Source: CAZNPA01 sp964575095 (GTDB taxonomy: Bacteria; Pseudomonadota; Alphaproteobacteria; Rickettsiales; SXRF01). Taken from it: DNA of 64,000 nt. Shown piece after piece: positions 17,935 through 26,283 of the stretch. The notes beneath the pieces are model-generated. The model did no database searches. It was not told the origin of the DNA and saw only the letters and a list, made by a program, of their open reading frames with translations. Each line of letters begins with the position of its first letter. The stretch's first letter is position 1. The translations under genes were made by a program, and so were the position numbers. The stretch lies in assembly GCA_964575095.1 (NCBI GenBank), contig CAZNPA010000002.1, positions 186,001 to 250,000 of the forward strand, read 5' to 3'.

Positions 17935-18639
17935 TTATCCACGCTGCTGAATAGAGGATTTACCGCTAATGGTATGCAATGCTTTAATGAGTGATTCCGG
18001 TGTGCCATCGAATATTTCAACCATTTGAGCCATCGCTATATCTGAAGCAGCGCCGCGCTTTTGTAATCCAGCTATAATGCCAGGTTTATCTTCTGCATTT
18101 TGTTCCTGGCTAAGCTTTGCCGTCATGTCAAATGATTCTATGGGCATGCGAAATCCTGATATCAAGCCACGCCATTTGCCAAATGTAGCTGGGTCGATTT
18201 CTTGCATTTTCCAGCCATTATCAGGCTCGTTTGCGGCGACAAGATCGCTGATTTGACTAGTAAGATGTTCCGTATCCATCGTTTGGATAGTGCCGCTCAA
18301 ATTGGCATTGATATAGTTATAGGTTGGTGCCGTTTTACTGCGGTCAGGTTTGTCGCCCGGAAAACGCGCCGTATACCAGCTGGGAGATATAGGAGCGCTC
18401 GGGCCATTGACCGTAATGGTTAGCTTTGCACCATTTTGCAGATACGGAATAATCGAATTTTCTTTGGCTAGATGGAATTCCACCATTCCATTTGCAGTAA
18501 TGTTTTGTTTAAAAGTAAGTGGGGCATGTGCAACTACTGGACCATCAGAACCATTAGCCGTAATCGTGGCAAAGGGAAATGACTCGATAAGTGCTTTAAG
18601 CACTTTTGGATCGCGCTGTTTAAAATGCTCGTAGTGCAT
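17935..18639 (-). CDS. FMN-binding negative transcriptional regulator, PaiB family
   Basis: The 234-residue protein has the PaiB layout: start MHYEHFKQRDPKVLKALIESFPFATI, split-barrel core with HAPLTF, EFHLAKEN, the signature GPSAPISPSWYTARF, YNYINANLSG, and LSQEQN near the C-terminus. PaiB relatives bind FMN and were first linked to repression of sporulation and protease genes in Bacillus; here the regulatory role is only a family label. The gene looks less G+C rich than its neighbours, with many A-ending codons, which may indicate recent acquisition. It stands alone between a pilin gene and tRNA-Leu. Confidence 0.85.
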   Translation of the reverse strand: MHYEHFKQRDPKVLKALIESFPFATITANGSDGPVVAHAPLTFKQNITANGMVEFHLAKENSIIPYLQNGAKLTITVNGPSAPISPSWYTARFPGDKPDRSKTAPTYNYINANLSGTIQTMDTEHLTSQISDLVAANEPDNGWKMQEIDPATFGKWRGLISGFRMPIESFDMTAKLSQEQNAEDKPGIIAGLQKRGAASDIAMAQMVEIFDGTPESLIKALHTISGKSSIQQRG

Positions 18640-18721
18640 ATTGGTTAGAACCGCTCATCTGTTTGAATTCCCTAATTTCTATCCCAATCCATGCAAACTG
18701 GGTATCGGAAATTTAGAACCA

Positions 18722-18737
18722 GAGCCAACTCAGGCTC
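18722..18737 (-). terminator. hairpin downstream of tRNA-Leu (weak terminator candidate)
   Basis: On the minus strand GAGCC-TGAGTT-GGCTC forms a 5-bp hairpin about 40 bases after the tRNA-Leu CCA, followed by TGGTTCTAAATTT. The T-run is poor. Confidence 0.35.
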
Positions 18738-18779
18738 CCACGCGGAATTGAACCGCTCTTGCATATACCACTTCCGAAG

Positions 18780-18864
18780 TGGTGCCCCGGGTCGGAATCG
18801 AACCGACACGCCTTGCGGCACCGGATTTTGAGTCCGGCGCGTCTACCAGTTCCACCACCGGGGC
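18780..18864 (-). tRNA. tRNA-Leu (anticodon CAA)
   Basis: The minus strand folds as a class II tRNA: acceptor GCCCCGG pairs with CCGGGGC, D arm TGGTGGAACTGGTAGAC, anticodon arm CCGGA-CTCAAAA-TCCGG giving CAA, variable arm TGCCGCAAGGCGT, T arm GTCGG-TTCGATT-CCGAC. The discriminator is A and CCA is encoded. It reads UUG codons. Confidence 0.96.
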
Positions 18865-18874
18865 ATGAGCGTGC

Positions 18875-18902
18875 ACTATAAACATCCGCGCTTTAGGGTC
18901 AA
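18875..18902 (-). promoter_or_regulatory. promoter of tRNA-Leu
   Basis: On the minus strand TTGACC (18897-18902), a 16-base spacer and TATAGT (18875-18880) lie just upstream of the tRNA 5' end. Confidence 0.75.
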
Positions 18903-18938
18903 GGTTGCCTTTATCGACGTATCGCTTAAGATGGTGCC

Positions 18939-19427
18939 ATGAAGCTATCGCTTACCCCACGTTCGTTATTGCTTGCCGCCGGAGCGTTCAGCGCAGTAAT
19001 GCTTTTCGGCGCGCTCATAGCGCAATACGGGTTCGGGCTTTTCCCCTGCCATTTGTGCCTGCTGCAGCGCTACCCCTATCTTGCCGTAATCGGTCTGGCG
19101 CTGCTGGCCTATGGAATTTTTCCGCCGCGTTTCTTACCGTATGCCGCACTCTTTTGCGGTGGATTGTTTTTGCTCGATGCTGGTATCGCGTTTTACCATA
19201 CCGGCGTTGAGCTTCAGTGGTTTCCCGGGCCGTCCGGCTGCGCCAGTCCCACGACCGGCGGCGAAACGCTGGAAGACATGCGCCGCGCGCTGATGGAAGC
19301 GCCTCTGGTCTCCTGCAGTCAGGCGATGGCGCATATTCTCGGCCTGTCGCTGGCAGCGTGGAATGCATTATTTGCGTCGGCGGCGGCCATTGCCATGTTT
19401 ATCGGCTTTCGCAGGGTCAAGTCATGA
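18939..19427 (+). CDS. dsbB: disulfide bond formation protein B
   Basis: A 162-residue four-helix inner-membrane protein. The first periplasmic loop has the redox pair in FPCHLCLLQRYPY (about residues 36-39) and the second loop has cysteines in GPSGCASP and VSCSQA, the arrangement DsbB uses to re-oxidise DsbA and pass electrons to quinone. The gene ends in a 4-base ATGA overlap with coq7, an apt pairing since DsbB depends on ubiquinone. No dsbA is in the window. Confidence 0.9.
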   Translation: MKLSLTPRSLLLAAGAFSAVMLFGALIAQYGFGLFPCHLCLLQRYPYLAVIGLALLAYGIFPPRFLPYAALFCGGLFLLDAGIAFYHTGVELQWFPGPSGCASPTTGGETLEDMRRALMEAPLVSCSQAMAHILGLSLAAWNALFASAAAIAMFIGFRRVKS

Positions 19428-19969
19428 CCGCGCCTAAGATATTGCCCGGAGATTATACGAAAGGCGAAGAAATAGCCCGTATGTTGCGCGTCAACCACGC
19501 CGGCGAATACGGCGCCAAGCGCATCTATGCCGGGCAATTGGCAATCCTTGGTAAATCCGCTGCGGCGCCGGTCTTGCGGGAAATGGCGGCGCAGGAGCAG
19601 CAGCATCTCGATGTGTTTTCCGAAATGCTAGTTGCGCGCCGCGCGCGGCCGACGGCCCTGATGCCGCTGTGGCATGTGATGGGTTACGCGCTGGGTGCCG
19701 CTACCGCCATGCTGGGCGAAAAAGCGGCGATGGCGTGCACGGTGGCGGTGGAGTCGGTGATCGACGAGCATTACGCTGCGCAGGAGGCGCGTCTCGGCGA
19801 AGAAGAGCGCGAGCTCAAGGCAACGATTCAGAAATTCCGCGCCGACGAAAAAGAACATCACGATACGGCGTTGAATTACGGCGCCGAAGCAACTCCCCTT
19901 TACCATATTTTAAGAAATGCCGTTGTATACCAAACGAAGTTGGCCATTTGGTTATCGACACGTTTGTGA
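19424..19969 (+). CDS. coq7: COQ7-type demethoxyubiquinone hydroxylase
   Basis: A di-iron oxygenase that adds the last hydroxyl group in ubiquinone synthesis. The 181-residue protein carries the carboxylate/His iron ligands in NHAGEYGA, EQQHLD, VAVESVIDEHY and DEKEHHDTAL. The frame is open upstream inside dsbB, but the ATG at 19424, overlapping the dsbB stop as ATGA, gives the usual start. The gene supports aerobic, ubiquinone-based respiration and fits with UbiA elsewhere in the window. Confidence 0.95.
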   Translation: MTAPKILPGDYTKGEEIARMLRVNHAGEYGAKRIYAGQLAILGKSAAAPVLREMAAQEQQHLDVFSEMLVARRARPTALMPLWHVMGYALGAATAMLGEKAAMACTVAVESVIDEHYAAQEARLGEEERELKATIQKFRADEKEHHDTALNYGAEATPLYHILRNAVVYQTKLAIWLSTRL

Positions 19970-20020
19970 TTCGGCGGGGAATAAAAAAGTCTCGTCTTCA
20001 TTAATTGTGCCATTGCAATA

Positions 20021-20046
20021 TTTTACTACTAGATGTAGTAGTAAAA
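20021..20046. promoter_or_regulatory. 9-bp inverted repeat before the secretin gene (possible operator)
   Basis: TTTTACTAC (20021-20029) and GTAGTAAAA (20038-20046) are perfect complements around an 8-base centre, ending eight bases before the -10-like TATAGT (20054-20059) of the secretin gene, where a -35 would lie. It could be a regulator site, or an AT-rich bidirectional terminator for coq7. Confidence 0.5.
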
Positions 20047-20066
20047 AATAGGGTATAGTAGCGCCA

Positions 20067-22034
20067 GTGAAGACGCATTTGTACAGTAACGGCTTTCGAT
20101 TTTTAAAACGCGCCTGCTTGTTTGCCGGCGCGTATGCCTCTGTCTCCCTCGTTTTTGGCTGCGTGCAAGGCAAACTGTACGATTACAACGATCCGAGCGT
20201 GGAGCTTACCCGCGAGGATTTCCGCAACATAAACGATATCAACAGCTACAAGAAAGACGGCGAAGCCAATGTCAGCGGCACGGAGCCGCCGATTCCGGAT
20301 CTGGCGGAAATTTTGGCCGCGCCGCGTCCGCCCAAAGTCGGCGAAACGCAGCTGGTATCGGTTGCGGTAACGGATGATGTACCGCTTAAGGACGTGCTGA
20401 TCGAGCTGGCGCGCCTGGCCAATATCGATCTTGATCTCGATGCGAATATCGCCGGCGGCATCGCCTTCCGCGCCAAAGACCGGCCGTTTAACGAAGTAAT
20501 CGAGCGCATAGCCAGTTTGGCCGGCCTGCGCTATTCGATGAAGAATAACGTGCTGCACATTGAGCGTGACTCGCCCTACATCGAAGTATATTCCATCGAT
20601 TTCCTGAATATAGAACGCAGTGGCACCAGCAGCATTACGGTCAATACCAGCGTGTTGTCATCAAGTGGCGCCAGTGGCGGCGGTGGTGGAGGCGGCGGCA
20701 GTAGTGGCGGCGGCTCCGGCGCAAGTGCCGGCGGAGGAGGAGGTGGTGGTGGCGGAGGCGGCGGCGGCATTAATTCCGGTTCCAACACCAGCATTACGTC
20801 GACGGCTACCAGCGATTTCTGGCAACAGTTTGAGGAAAGCATAAAACAAATTCTTACCTACGAGCCGCAGTCGCGCGTTTCGTCGACGACGGTAGCGGTG
20901 CAGCCGTCGGTGCCGCAATTGCCTCCGGCGGCGGCAGGGGGTACGGAAGAAGATGTCGGCGATGCAGGCACCTTGCGGGCTGACGCCAGGCCGACAGCTG
21001 CTCCCGCTGCGGCGCCGGTAGTAACGGAAGCCGCCGTCGCGGCTCCCAACAAATCGTTTTATACCTTGAACAAACAGGCATCGACGATCACCGTGTCGGC
21101 GACTGAACATCAACACGATCTGCTCAAGGAATTTATCCGCCGCATCCGCGCCAACGCTTTTTCGCAGGTGCTGATCGAAGCCAAGATCGTTGAGGTCACG
21201 CTGGACGACCAATTCCAGAGTGGCATCGACTGGACGAGGTTTGCCAATGGCGGCGCCGCCTCTACGGCGAATTTCAGTCCGCCGTCGGCAACCGGTGCAA
21301 CGCCGGTGCTCAGCACTTTCAACCTCACCGATATCGGCGGTAACGTCACCAGCTTAAGCGCTGTCGTCAAGCTGGCGGAGCAGTTCGGCACCACGCGCAC
21401 CTTGTCCAGCCCGCGCCTCAATGCCGTCAACAACCAGGAAGCCGTCCTGACCTTTGCCAAGAACCAGGTCTATTTCAGCCTCCAGGTAACACAAACCGAC
21501 AACACGACCACCACCGGCAACGCCACCACGGTCACTGTGCAAAGCTCACCGCATACGATCCCGATCGGCATCATCATGGTCATGCAGCCCTCGATCAATA
21601 TGGAGACCAATGAAATTACCCTTAATATTCGTCCGACGCTGTCGCGCGTGGTCGATCAGGTCGATGACCCGGGCGTCGTATTTGCGCTGGCGCAGGCGGC
21701 CAGCGATGGCGTTGACGTGACCGGCATCAGCAGCTCCGTTCCGATCGTCGAGGTGCGCGAGCTTGATTCCATTTTAAAGATCAAAAGCGGCCATGTCATG
21801 GTCATCGGCGGCCTGATGCAGGATCAGGACATCAATATCGATCAAGGATTGCCTGGCGTCAGCGGCATACCGTTCTTCGGTAATCTGGCCAAGGGCGTAA
21901 CCAAAAAACACAACGTCAGCGAGCTGGTCATCTTCATCCGCGCCACCATCGTCGGCAGCAACAGCGAAACGAACCAGCAAGACCGCAACGTCTATGAAAA
22001 GTTCAACAAAGACCCGCGTCCGCTGAAGTTTTAA
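20067..22034 (+). CDS. secretin, pilus MshL / GspD type
   Basis: An outer-membrane channel subunit of 655 residues for type IV (MSHA-like) pili or type II secretion. The N-terminus has a hydrophobic segment ending VFGC, so it may be a lipoprotein with Cys32. Next comes a secretin N domain (DVPLKDVLIELARLANIDLDLD), a second N-type domain (QVLIEAKIVEVTLDDQFQSG) and the secretin core from about 420 to 625 with TLSSPRLNAVNNQEA, VPIVEVRELDSILKI and SGHVMVIGGLMQD. Residues 204-234 are an extreme Gly/Ser stretch with a run of 13 Gly. The GTG start lies only seven bases after a TATAGT -10, so the mRNA may be leaderless. Three pilin-like genes lie elsewhere in the window. Confidence 0.88.
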   Translation: MKTHLYSNGFRFLKRACLFAGAYASVSLVFGCVQGKLYDYNDPSVELTREDFRNINDINSYKKDGEANVSGTEPPIPDLAEILAAPRPPKVGETQLVSVAVTDDVPLKDVLIELARLANIDLDLDANIAGGIAFRAKDRPFNEVIERIASLAGLRYSMKNNVLHIERDSPYIEVYSIDFLNIERSGTSSITVNTSVLSSSGASGGGGGGGGSSGGGSGASAGGGGGGGGGGGGGINSGSNTSITSTATSDFWQQFEESIKQILTYEPQSRVSSTTVAVQPSVPQLPPAAAGGTEEDVGDAGTLRADARPTAAPAAAPVVTEAAVAAPNKSFYTLNKQASTITVSATEHQHDLLKEFIRRIRANAFSQVLIEAKIVEVTLDDQFQSGIDWTRFANGGAASTANFSPPSATGATPVLSTFNLTDIGGNVTSLSAVVKLAEQFGTTRTLSSPRLNAVNNQEAVLTFAKNQVYFSLQVTQTDNTTTTGNATTVTVQSSPHTIPIGIIMVMQPSINMETNEITLNIRPTLSRVVDQVDDPGVVFALAQAASDGVDVTGISSSVPIVEVRELDSILKIKSGHVMVIGGLMQDQDINIDQGLPGVSGIPFFGNLAKGVTKKHNVSELVIFIRATIVGSNSETNQQDRNVYEKFNKDPRPLKF

Positions 22035-22042
22035 ACGCACTT

Positions 22043-22804
22043 ATGTTGACGAACATACGTTACATCCTGATTACCGCCCTGCGTGACTGGCTCTTCGTCG
22101 GCTTGCTTATCGGCGTTTTGTTTGCTACCGGCATTTCGGCAACTCTGGGCGGCACGGCGTTCCTCGAAGAGCGCGAGATGACGGTCACCTTCGCCGCCGG
22201 TTCAGCGCGACTGATTTTGATGATCGGCCTCATCGTTTTCGTCTGTTTCCATATCAGGAACGCCTTCGATACCAAGGAGATCGACGTGATTCTCTCGCGG
22301 CCGATTTCGCGCGGGAATCTCGTCATCGCCTATTGGCTGGGGTTCGCGCTGGTGGCGCTGCTGTTGGTGATTCCGGTGGTGGGAATTCTTGCTTTGATCG
22401 GCCATTTCGGCCAATGGGGTGGGTTTATCGGTTGGGCGGCAAGCCTGCTTTTGGAAAGCGGTCTCGTGGTAGCGCTGGCGCTTTTTTCCGCCTTTACTTT
22501 GCGCAGCGCCACGGCATCGGTTCTGGCCTGCATGGGATTCTACGTGCTCTCGCGCATGATGACGTTTTTCGTCATGACGGCTGAATCGGGCATGGTGCAC
22601 GGCAAGGAATACGTCCTGCTCAAATACGCGCTGGAGGCAATTTCCACCATCGTGCCGCGGCTCGATTTGTTTACCAAGAGCGAGTGGCTGATTTACGGTT
22701 TCAACGCCAGTCAGGACTGGATAGTGTTCATAGCGCAGGCGGCGATCTTTATCCCGCTCCTGCTGCTGGCGTCGATCGCCGACTTTAAGCGAAAGCAATT
22801 CTAG
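22043..22804 (+). CDS. ABC-2 type permease-like membrane protein
   Basis: A 253-residue protein with about six hydrophobic segments and the charged motif NAFDTKEIDVILSRPISRGNLVIAYWLG, typical of ABC-2 family permeases. No ATP-binding subunit adjoins it, so the partner must be elsewhere or the protein has another job. It starts eight bases after the secretin and is followed two bases later by an unknown gene, so these form one operon with the AraC-type regulator. Confidence 0.65.
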   Translation: MLTNIRYILITALRDWLFVGLLIGVLFATGISATLGGTAFLEEREMTVTFAAGSARLILMIGLIVFVCFHIRNAFDTKEIDVILSRPISRGNLVIAYWLGFALVALLLVIPVVGILALIGHFGQWGGFIGWAASLLLESGLVVALALFSAFTLRSATASVLACMGFYVLSRMMTFFVMTAESGMVHGKEYVLLKYALEAISTIVPRLDLFTKSEWLIYGFNASQDWIVFIAQAAIFIPLLLLASIADFKRKQF

Positions 22805-22806
22805 CG

Positions 22807-23568
22807 ATGCGCGCCGCTGCCATCCTGCCTTGGTTACGCACCTATCGGGTGCTACTGGCATTTGCCGTGCTGCAGCTGGCCTACTGGGTGGAAACCAAAG
22901 ATATCCGGCCCGATCTTGGCGTCGTACCCGACGTGCCGGGGCGCATCGCCGTGCACGCGCTGACGTTCGGCGACGACCAGTTTTATTTCCGCATCCTGGC
23001 CTTCAATATCCAGAACGCCGGCGATACGTTCGGGCGCTTCACGGCGCTCCGGTACTACGATTTCAACAAGCTCTATCACTGGTTCAATCTCTTAGACGAG
23101 CTCGACGCGCGCTCCAACATGATACCGTCGATGGCGACTTATTATTTTTCCCAGACGCAGAACACCGAGGACGTGCGCTACATCGTCGATTACCTGTATA
23201 CCCACGCCACGCGCGACATCGCGCATAAGTGGTGGTGGCTGATGCAGTCGATTTACCTGGCGCAGCACAAGCTGAACGACATGGATCTGGCGCTGAAAGT
23301 GTCTCAACCCCTGGTCAATCCCGTGGTGCCGGTGTTTGCGCAGCAAATGGCGGCGGTCGTGCGCGAGAAACGCGGCGAGATGGAAGACGCGCTGACGATC
23401 ATGGATACCATCGCCAAGAATGCCAAGGAAATCCCTGACGCCGATTTGAAATACATGACGTACTTTGTCGAGGACCGCCTGAAAAAACTCGATGAGGCGA
23501 AAAAGAAAGAAGAGATGCTGGACAATCTCTCGAAAGTGCCGGTGATGAAAAACGACCAGCCACATTAA
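22807..23568 (+). CDS. hypothetical protein with N-terminal anchor and helical repeats
   Basis: I do not recognise a family. A short N-terminal hydrophobic segment (LLAFAVLQLAYW) suggests a membrane anchor; the remaining 220 residues are helical and aromatic-rich, resembling degenerate TPR units (LDELDARSNMIPSMATYYF, DMDLALKVSQPLVNPVVP), with a charged C-terminal helix DRLKKLDEAKKKEEMLDNL. TPR-like anchored proteins often accompany pilus or secretion channels. It is tightly packed between the permease and the regulator, and is probably functionally tied to them. Confidence 0.6.
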   Translation: MRAAAILPWLRTYRVLLAFAVLQLAYWVETKDIRPDLGVVPDVPGRIAVHALTFGDDQFYFRILAFNIQNAGDTFGRFTALRYYDFNKLYHWFNLLDELDARSNMIPSMATYYFSQTQNTEDVRYIVDYLYTHATRDIAHKWWWLMQSIYLAQHKLNDMDLALKVSQPLVNPVVPVFAQQMAAVVREKRGEMEDALTIMDTIAKNAKEIPDADLKYMTYFVEDRLKKLDEAKKKEEMLDNLSKVPVMKNDQPH

Positions 23569-23571
23569 TAT

Positions 23572-24660
23572 ATGGTCAATTTTAATGCGGAATCCGTGCT
23601 GACGTTAGCCCAGGCGTTGCAATTGGTGGGGCTGGCGCCGTGCCTGTTTGTCGTTGCGTTTCTGCTGGGCATGGTGCGTAAAAATCCGCAGGCATTGATT
23701 CCCATCGGTTATTTTTTATCGCTGGCGTGCGGGTTTGCACTGCCGCTTGCCGATATTTTTATCTCCGGCGCGCATGATCGGATGATCGCTGGCCTACTCT
23801 TCGGTGAGAGCGTTCTCGTGGCGTTCAGTTTTCTTCTGATTTTGCAATTCCTCATCGGCCGTGTGCCGCCGCTTCCGTACTGGCTGGTGCTCGCCATTCC
23901 CCTGGTCGGCGGCGGTTCGATGATCTATGCCAGCCTGATGCAGGGTTCGGAAGCCTGCCTGCGTGATCAGGTGTGCATGGATGTGCAGTCGGTGCGCACG
24001 CTTTACAATATATTCTCGTCGGCGATGGTGTTCCTGCTGCTGGTCTATTATTCCTCGCGGTTTAAGGGCATGGAAAGCGAGGATATCGTCAGACGGCATA
24101 AATACTGGCTGATCGTAGCGCTGATAGCGGTGCATCTCTTGGTACTGGCGGTGGATCTGGCGCGCCTCGGTCACCACCTGACCGTGGTGCAGGCGCAGTT
24201 TACCGAAACCGTATTCCGCCTGACTTTCATTTATCTCGTCATCACTTCGCTGTTTCGGGTGTTTTTCCCGGCGCTGGCAACAAAGATCATCGAGGTTCCG
24301 GTCGGCCGCGCCTACGATCATGCCGCCGATCTGACGTATGCGGAAACCATCAAGACCTTGCTGACAACGCAGCGCGCCTACCGCGAAATGCGCCTAAACC
24401 GCGCGCGGCTGGCAAAAAAAGTCGGCATCGGCGAACATCATCTGTCGCGCGTCATCAACCATCATTTCGGCATGAGCTTTAACGAGCTCATCAACGGCTA
24501 CCGCATCGAGGAAGCCAAAGAGCGGCTTAAGGGGGAGGCGACGCCGATCACCACCATCGCCTTCGAGGTGGGATTCAATTCGATCGCCTCATTCAACCGG
24601 GTGTTCAAAGCGAAGGTCGGCGTCTCGCCGACGGAGTTTAGAAGCGGTCTTGCGGCTTAG
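23572..24660 (+). CDS. membrane-anchored AraC family transcription regulator
   Basis: The first 245 residues form about seven hydrophobic helices; the last 100 are an AraC/XylS double helix-turn-helix domain with KVGIGEHHLSRVINHHFGM, FNELINGYRIEEAKERL and the signature IAFEVGFNSIASFNRVFKA. A membrane sensor fused to an AraC domain suggests that an envelope signal controls target genes. It ends the secretin operon and its C-terminal codons overlap the convergent next gene by four bases. Likely targets include its own operon, but no binding site is proven. Confidence 0.88.
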   Translation: MVNFNAESVLTLAQALQLVGLAPCLFVVAFLLGMVRKNPQALIPIGYFLSLACGFALPLADIFISGAHDRMIAGLLFGESVLVAFSFLLILQFLIGRVPPLPYWLVLAIPLVGGGSMIYASLMQGSEACLRDQVCMDVQSVRTLYNIFSSAMVFLLLVYYSSRFKGMESEDIVRRHKYWLIVALIAVHLLVLAVDLARLGHHLTVVQAQFTETVFRLTFIYLVITSLFRVFFPALATKIIEVPVGRAYDHAADLTYAETIKTLLTTQRAYREMRLNRARLAKKVGIGEHHLSRVINHHFGMSFNELINGYRIEEAKERLKGEATPITTIAFEVGFNSIASFNRVFKAKVGVSPTEFRSGLAA

Positions 24661-26090
24661 TAGCCCGTCATAATCCGCTCGACCAGCTGCCCCACGGTCG
24701 GGATGAAGCCGTTATTGTAAAACGGGTCTTGCGCGAAGCGGTAGGCGTTGTGGCCGGAGAACATCAAGTTGGTATCGGGATCGGCGCCGTGGGCGATGTC
24801 CTGCAGCGTTTTCTGGATGCAGAAGCTGCGCGGGTCGGCTTTCTTGCCGGTGGTGTAATCGTCGTGGTCTTTCCAGTTGGAGAAGCGGCAGTGCGAGAGG
24901 CAGCCCATGCACTCCACCTGGTCGGTTAAAATCTGGCTCGATTTTTCGGGTGTGACGAAAATGATCGTGCTGTCGGGCGTTTTCATCGCCTCGATAAAGC
25001 CCTGATGGATATATTCCTCGGCGCGGGTTTTATCTTCCAGCGTGACGAACACCGGCCGGCCGCGCGCGCCCACCGGCAGCGGCTCGGTCATGTAATTCTC
25101 AGGCTCGGTGCGGTATTCGATCTGGCGCTCGCCGCGGCCGCGCAGTTCCTTGATGAAATCGTTATTGACTGCCGAGGAATAAAACCCGGTCGGGCTGAAT
25201 TGATTCAGGAACACGTCGCCTTCTTTGAGCGTCGGGATGCGTTTTTTCCACACTTCGGGGATTGGGCTTTCGACGGTGAGTAGCGGCCTAGTTCCGAACT
25301 GGAAAGCGATTTTCCCGATTTCGGGATTGTCGAGCCAGTGTTCCCATTCTTTCAAATGCCAGGCGCCGCCGGCCATGATGATCGGTACATTTTCCAGGCC
25401 GAAACCGTTCAAGACTTTGCGCAATTCCGCGACGCGCGGATAGGGGTCCTGCGGTTTGGTCGGGTCTTCGGCGTTGGAAAGTCCGTTGTGGCCGCCCGCC
25501 AGCCATGGATCTTCGTAAACGACTGAGCCCAGCCATTCCGGTGTCTTGCTGTAGGCGCGTTTCCACAACGCATTGAACGCGCGCGCTGAGGAAATAATCG
25601 GATGGTAATGGACTTGATAATACGCGCACAGTTCACCGAGGCGGTAGGGCATTCCCGCGCCGCAGGTGACGCCGTGCACCATGCCTTTGGCGCCTTCCAA
25701 GATGCTTTTTAAAATGCGTTCGCAGCCGCCCATTTCCCACAGCACGTTGACGTGCACGCGGCCCTTGCCGCCGGAGATCTCATGCGCCAGTTTGGCTTGC
25801 GTGATGCCGCCGCTGATACTCTGGTTGATTAATTCCTCGTGGCGCTCGCGCCGCGTTTTTCCCTGATAGACATAGGGGATGGGCTTGCCGTCCTTGTCGA
25901 ACGTATCGGCGTTGACGCCGGAAAACGTGCCGACGCAACCCGCCGCCGCGAACGCACCGGCGGTTCTGCCGTTGGTCGCGGATACGCCTTTGCCGCCCTC
26001 GACGATGGGGAGCACTTCCTTTCCCGACAACATGACGGGATGGAGTTTATCGCTGAACGACGATGACGCTTTGGCCGCTGCTAATGCCAC
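24657..26090 (-). CDS. nitronate monooxygenase family flavoprotein
   Basis: A 477-residue FMN-dependent TIM-barrel oxidoreductase of the nitronate monooxygenase / 2-nitropropane dioxygenase family, with GMVHGVTCGAGMP, VPIIMAGGAWH and KIAFQFGTRPLLT. It is longer than the usual 320-360 residues. The C-terminal part has a cysteine cluster, CMGCLSHCRF (about residues 394-403) and FCIQKT (about 422), suggesting a metal or Fe-S site. The start is a GTG at 26090, preceded by GAGGAAAT. The natural substrate is unknown; some relatives are annotated as enoyl reductases or dehydrogenases of other substrates. Confidence 0.82.
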   Translation of the reverse strand: MALAAAKASSSFSDKLHPVMLSGKEVLPIVEGGKGVSATNGRTAGAFAAAGCVGTFSGVNADTFDKDGKPIPYVYQGKTRRERHEELINQSISGGITQAKLAHEISGGKGRVHVNVLWEMGGCERILKSILEGAKGMVHGVTCGAGMPYRLGELCAYYQVHYHPIISSARAFNALWKRAYSKTPEWLGSVVYEDPWLAGGHNGLSNAEDPTKPQDPYPRVAELRKVLNGFGLENVPIIMAGGAWHLKEWEHWLDNPEIGKIAFQFGTRPLLTVESPIPEVWKKRIPTLKEGDVFLNQFSPTGFYSSAVNNDFIKELRGRGERQIEYRTEPENYMTEPLPVGARGRPVFVTLEDKTRAEEYIHQGFIEAMKTPDSTIIFVTPEKSSQILTDQVECMGCLSHCRFSNWKDHDDYTTGKKADPRSFCIQKTLQDIAHGADPDTNLMFSGHNAYRFAQDPFYNNGFIPTVGQLVERIMTGY

Positions 26091-26152
26091 ATTTCCTCAC
26101 TTTTCCAAGCGGATGATTATAGAGGGAATATGGCGGAATACAACGCTTTATT

Positions 26153-26276
26153 CCCTCCCCCTTGAGGGGGGAGGGTTAGGGAGGGGGTGGTTGCCGAAGG
26201 CAAATGCCCTGCACCCCCTCGCTTCGAGCGGCGCGCAAGTGCGCTTGCTCTCAGCTGCTCCCCCCTCAAGGGGGAG
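26153..26276. repeat. C/G-run palindromic repeat, intergenic copy
   Basis: The left end CCCTCCCCCTTGAGGGGGGA, followed by GGGTTAGGGAGGGGGTGG, and the right end CTCCCCCCTCAAGGGGGAG are complementary, with a second inner palindrome around GCGCGCAAGTGCGC. A related copy sits in frame in the exporter gene at 50377-50480. This copy fills most of the gap between polA and the nitronate monooxygenase gene and may terminate polA transcription. Confidence 0.85.
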
Positions 26277-26283
26277 CTAATAA

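Noticed and set aside
26153..26276. CRISPR array
   Set aside because: The repeated C-runs and G-runs are inverted halves of one palindrome, not regularly spaced direct repeats with spacers.
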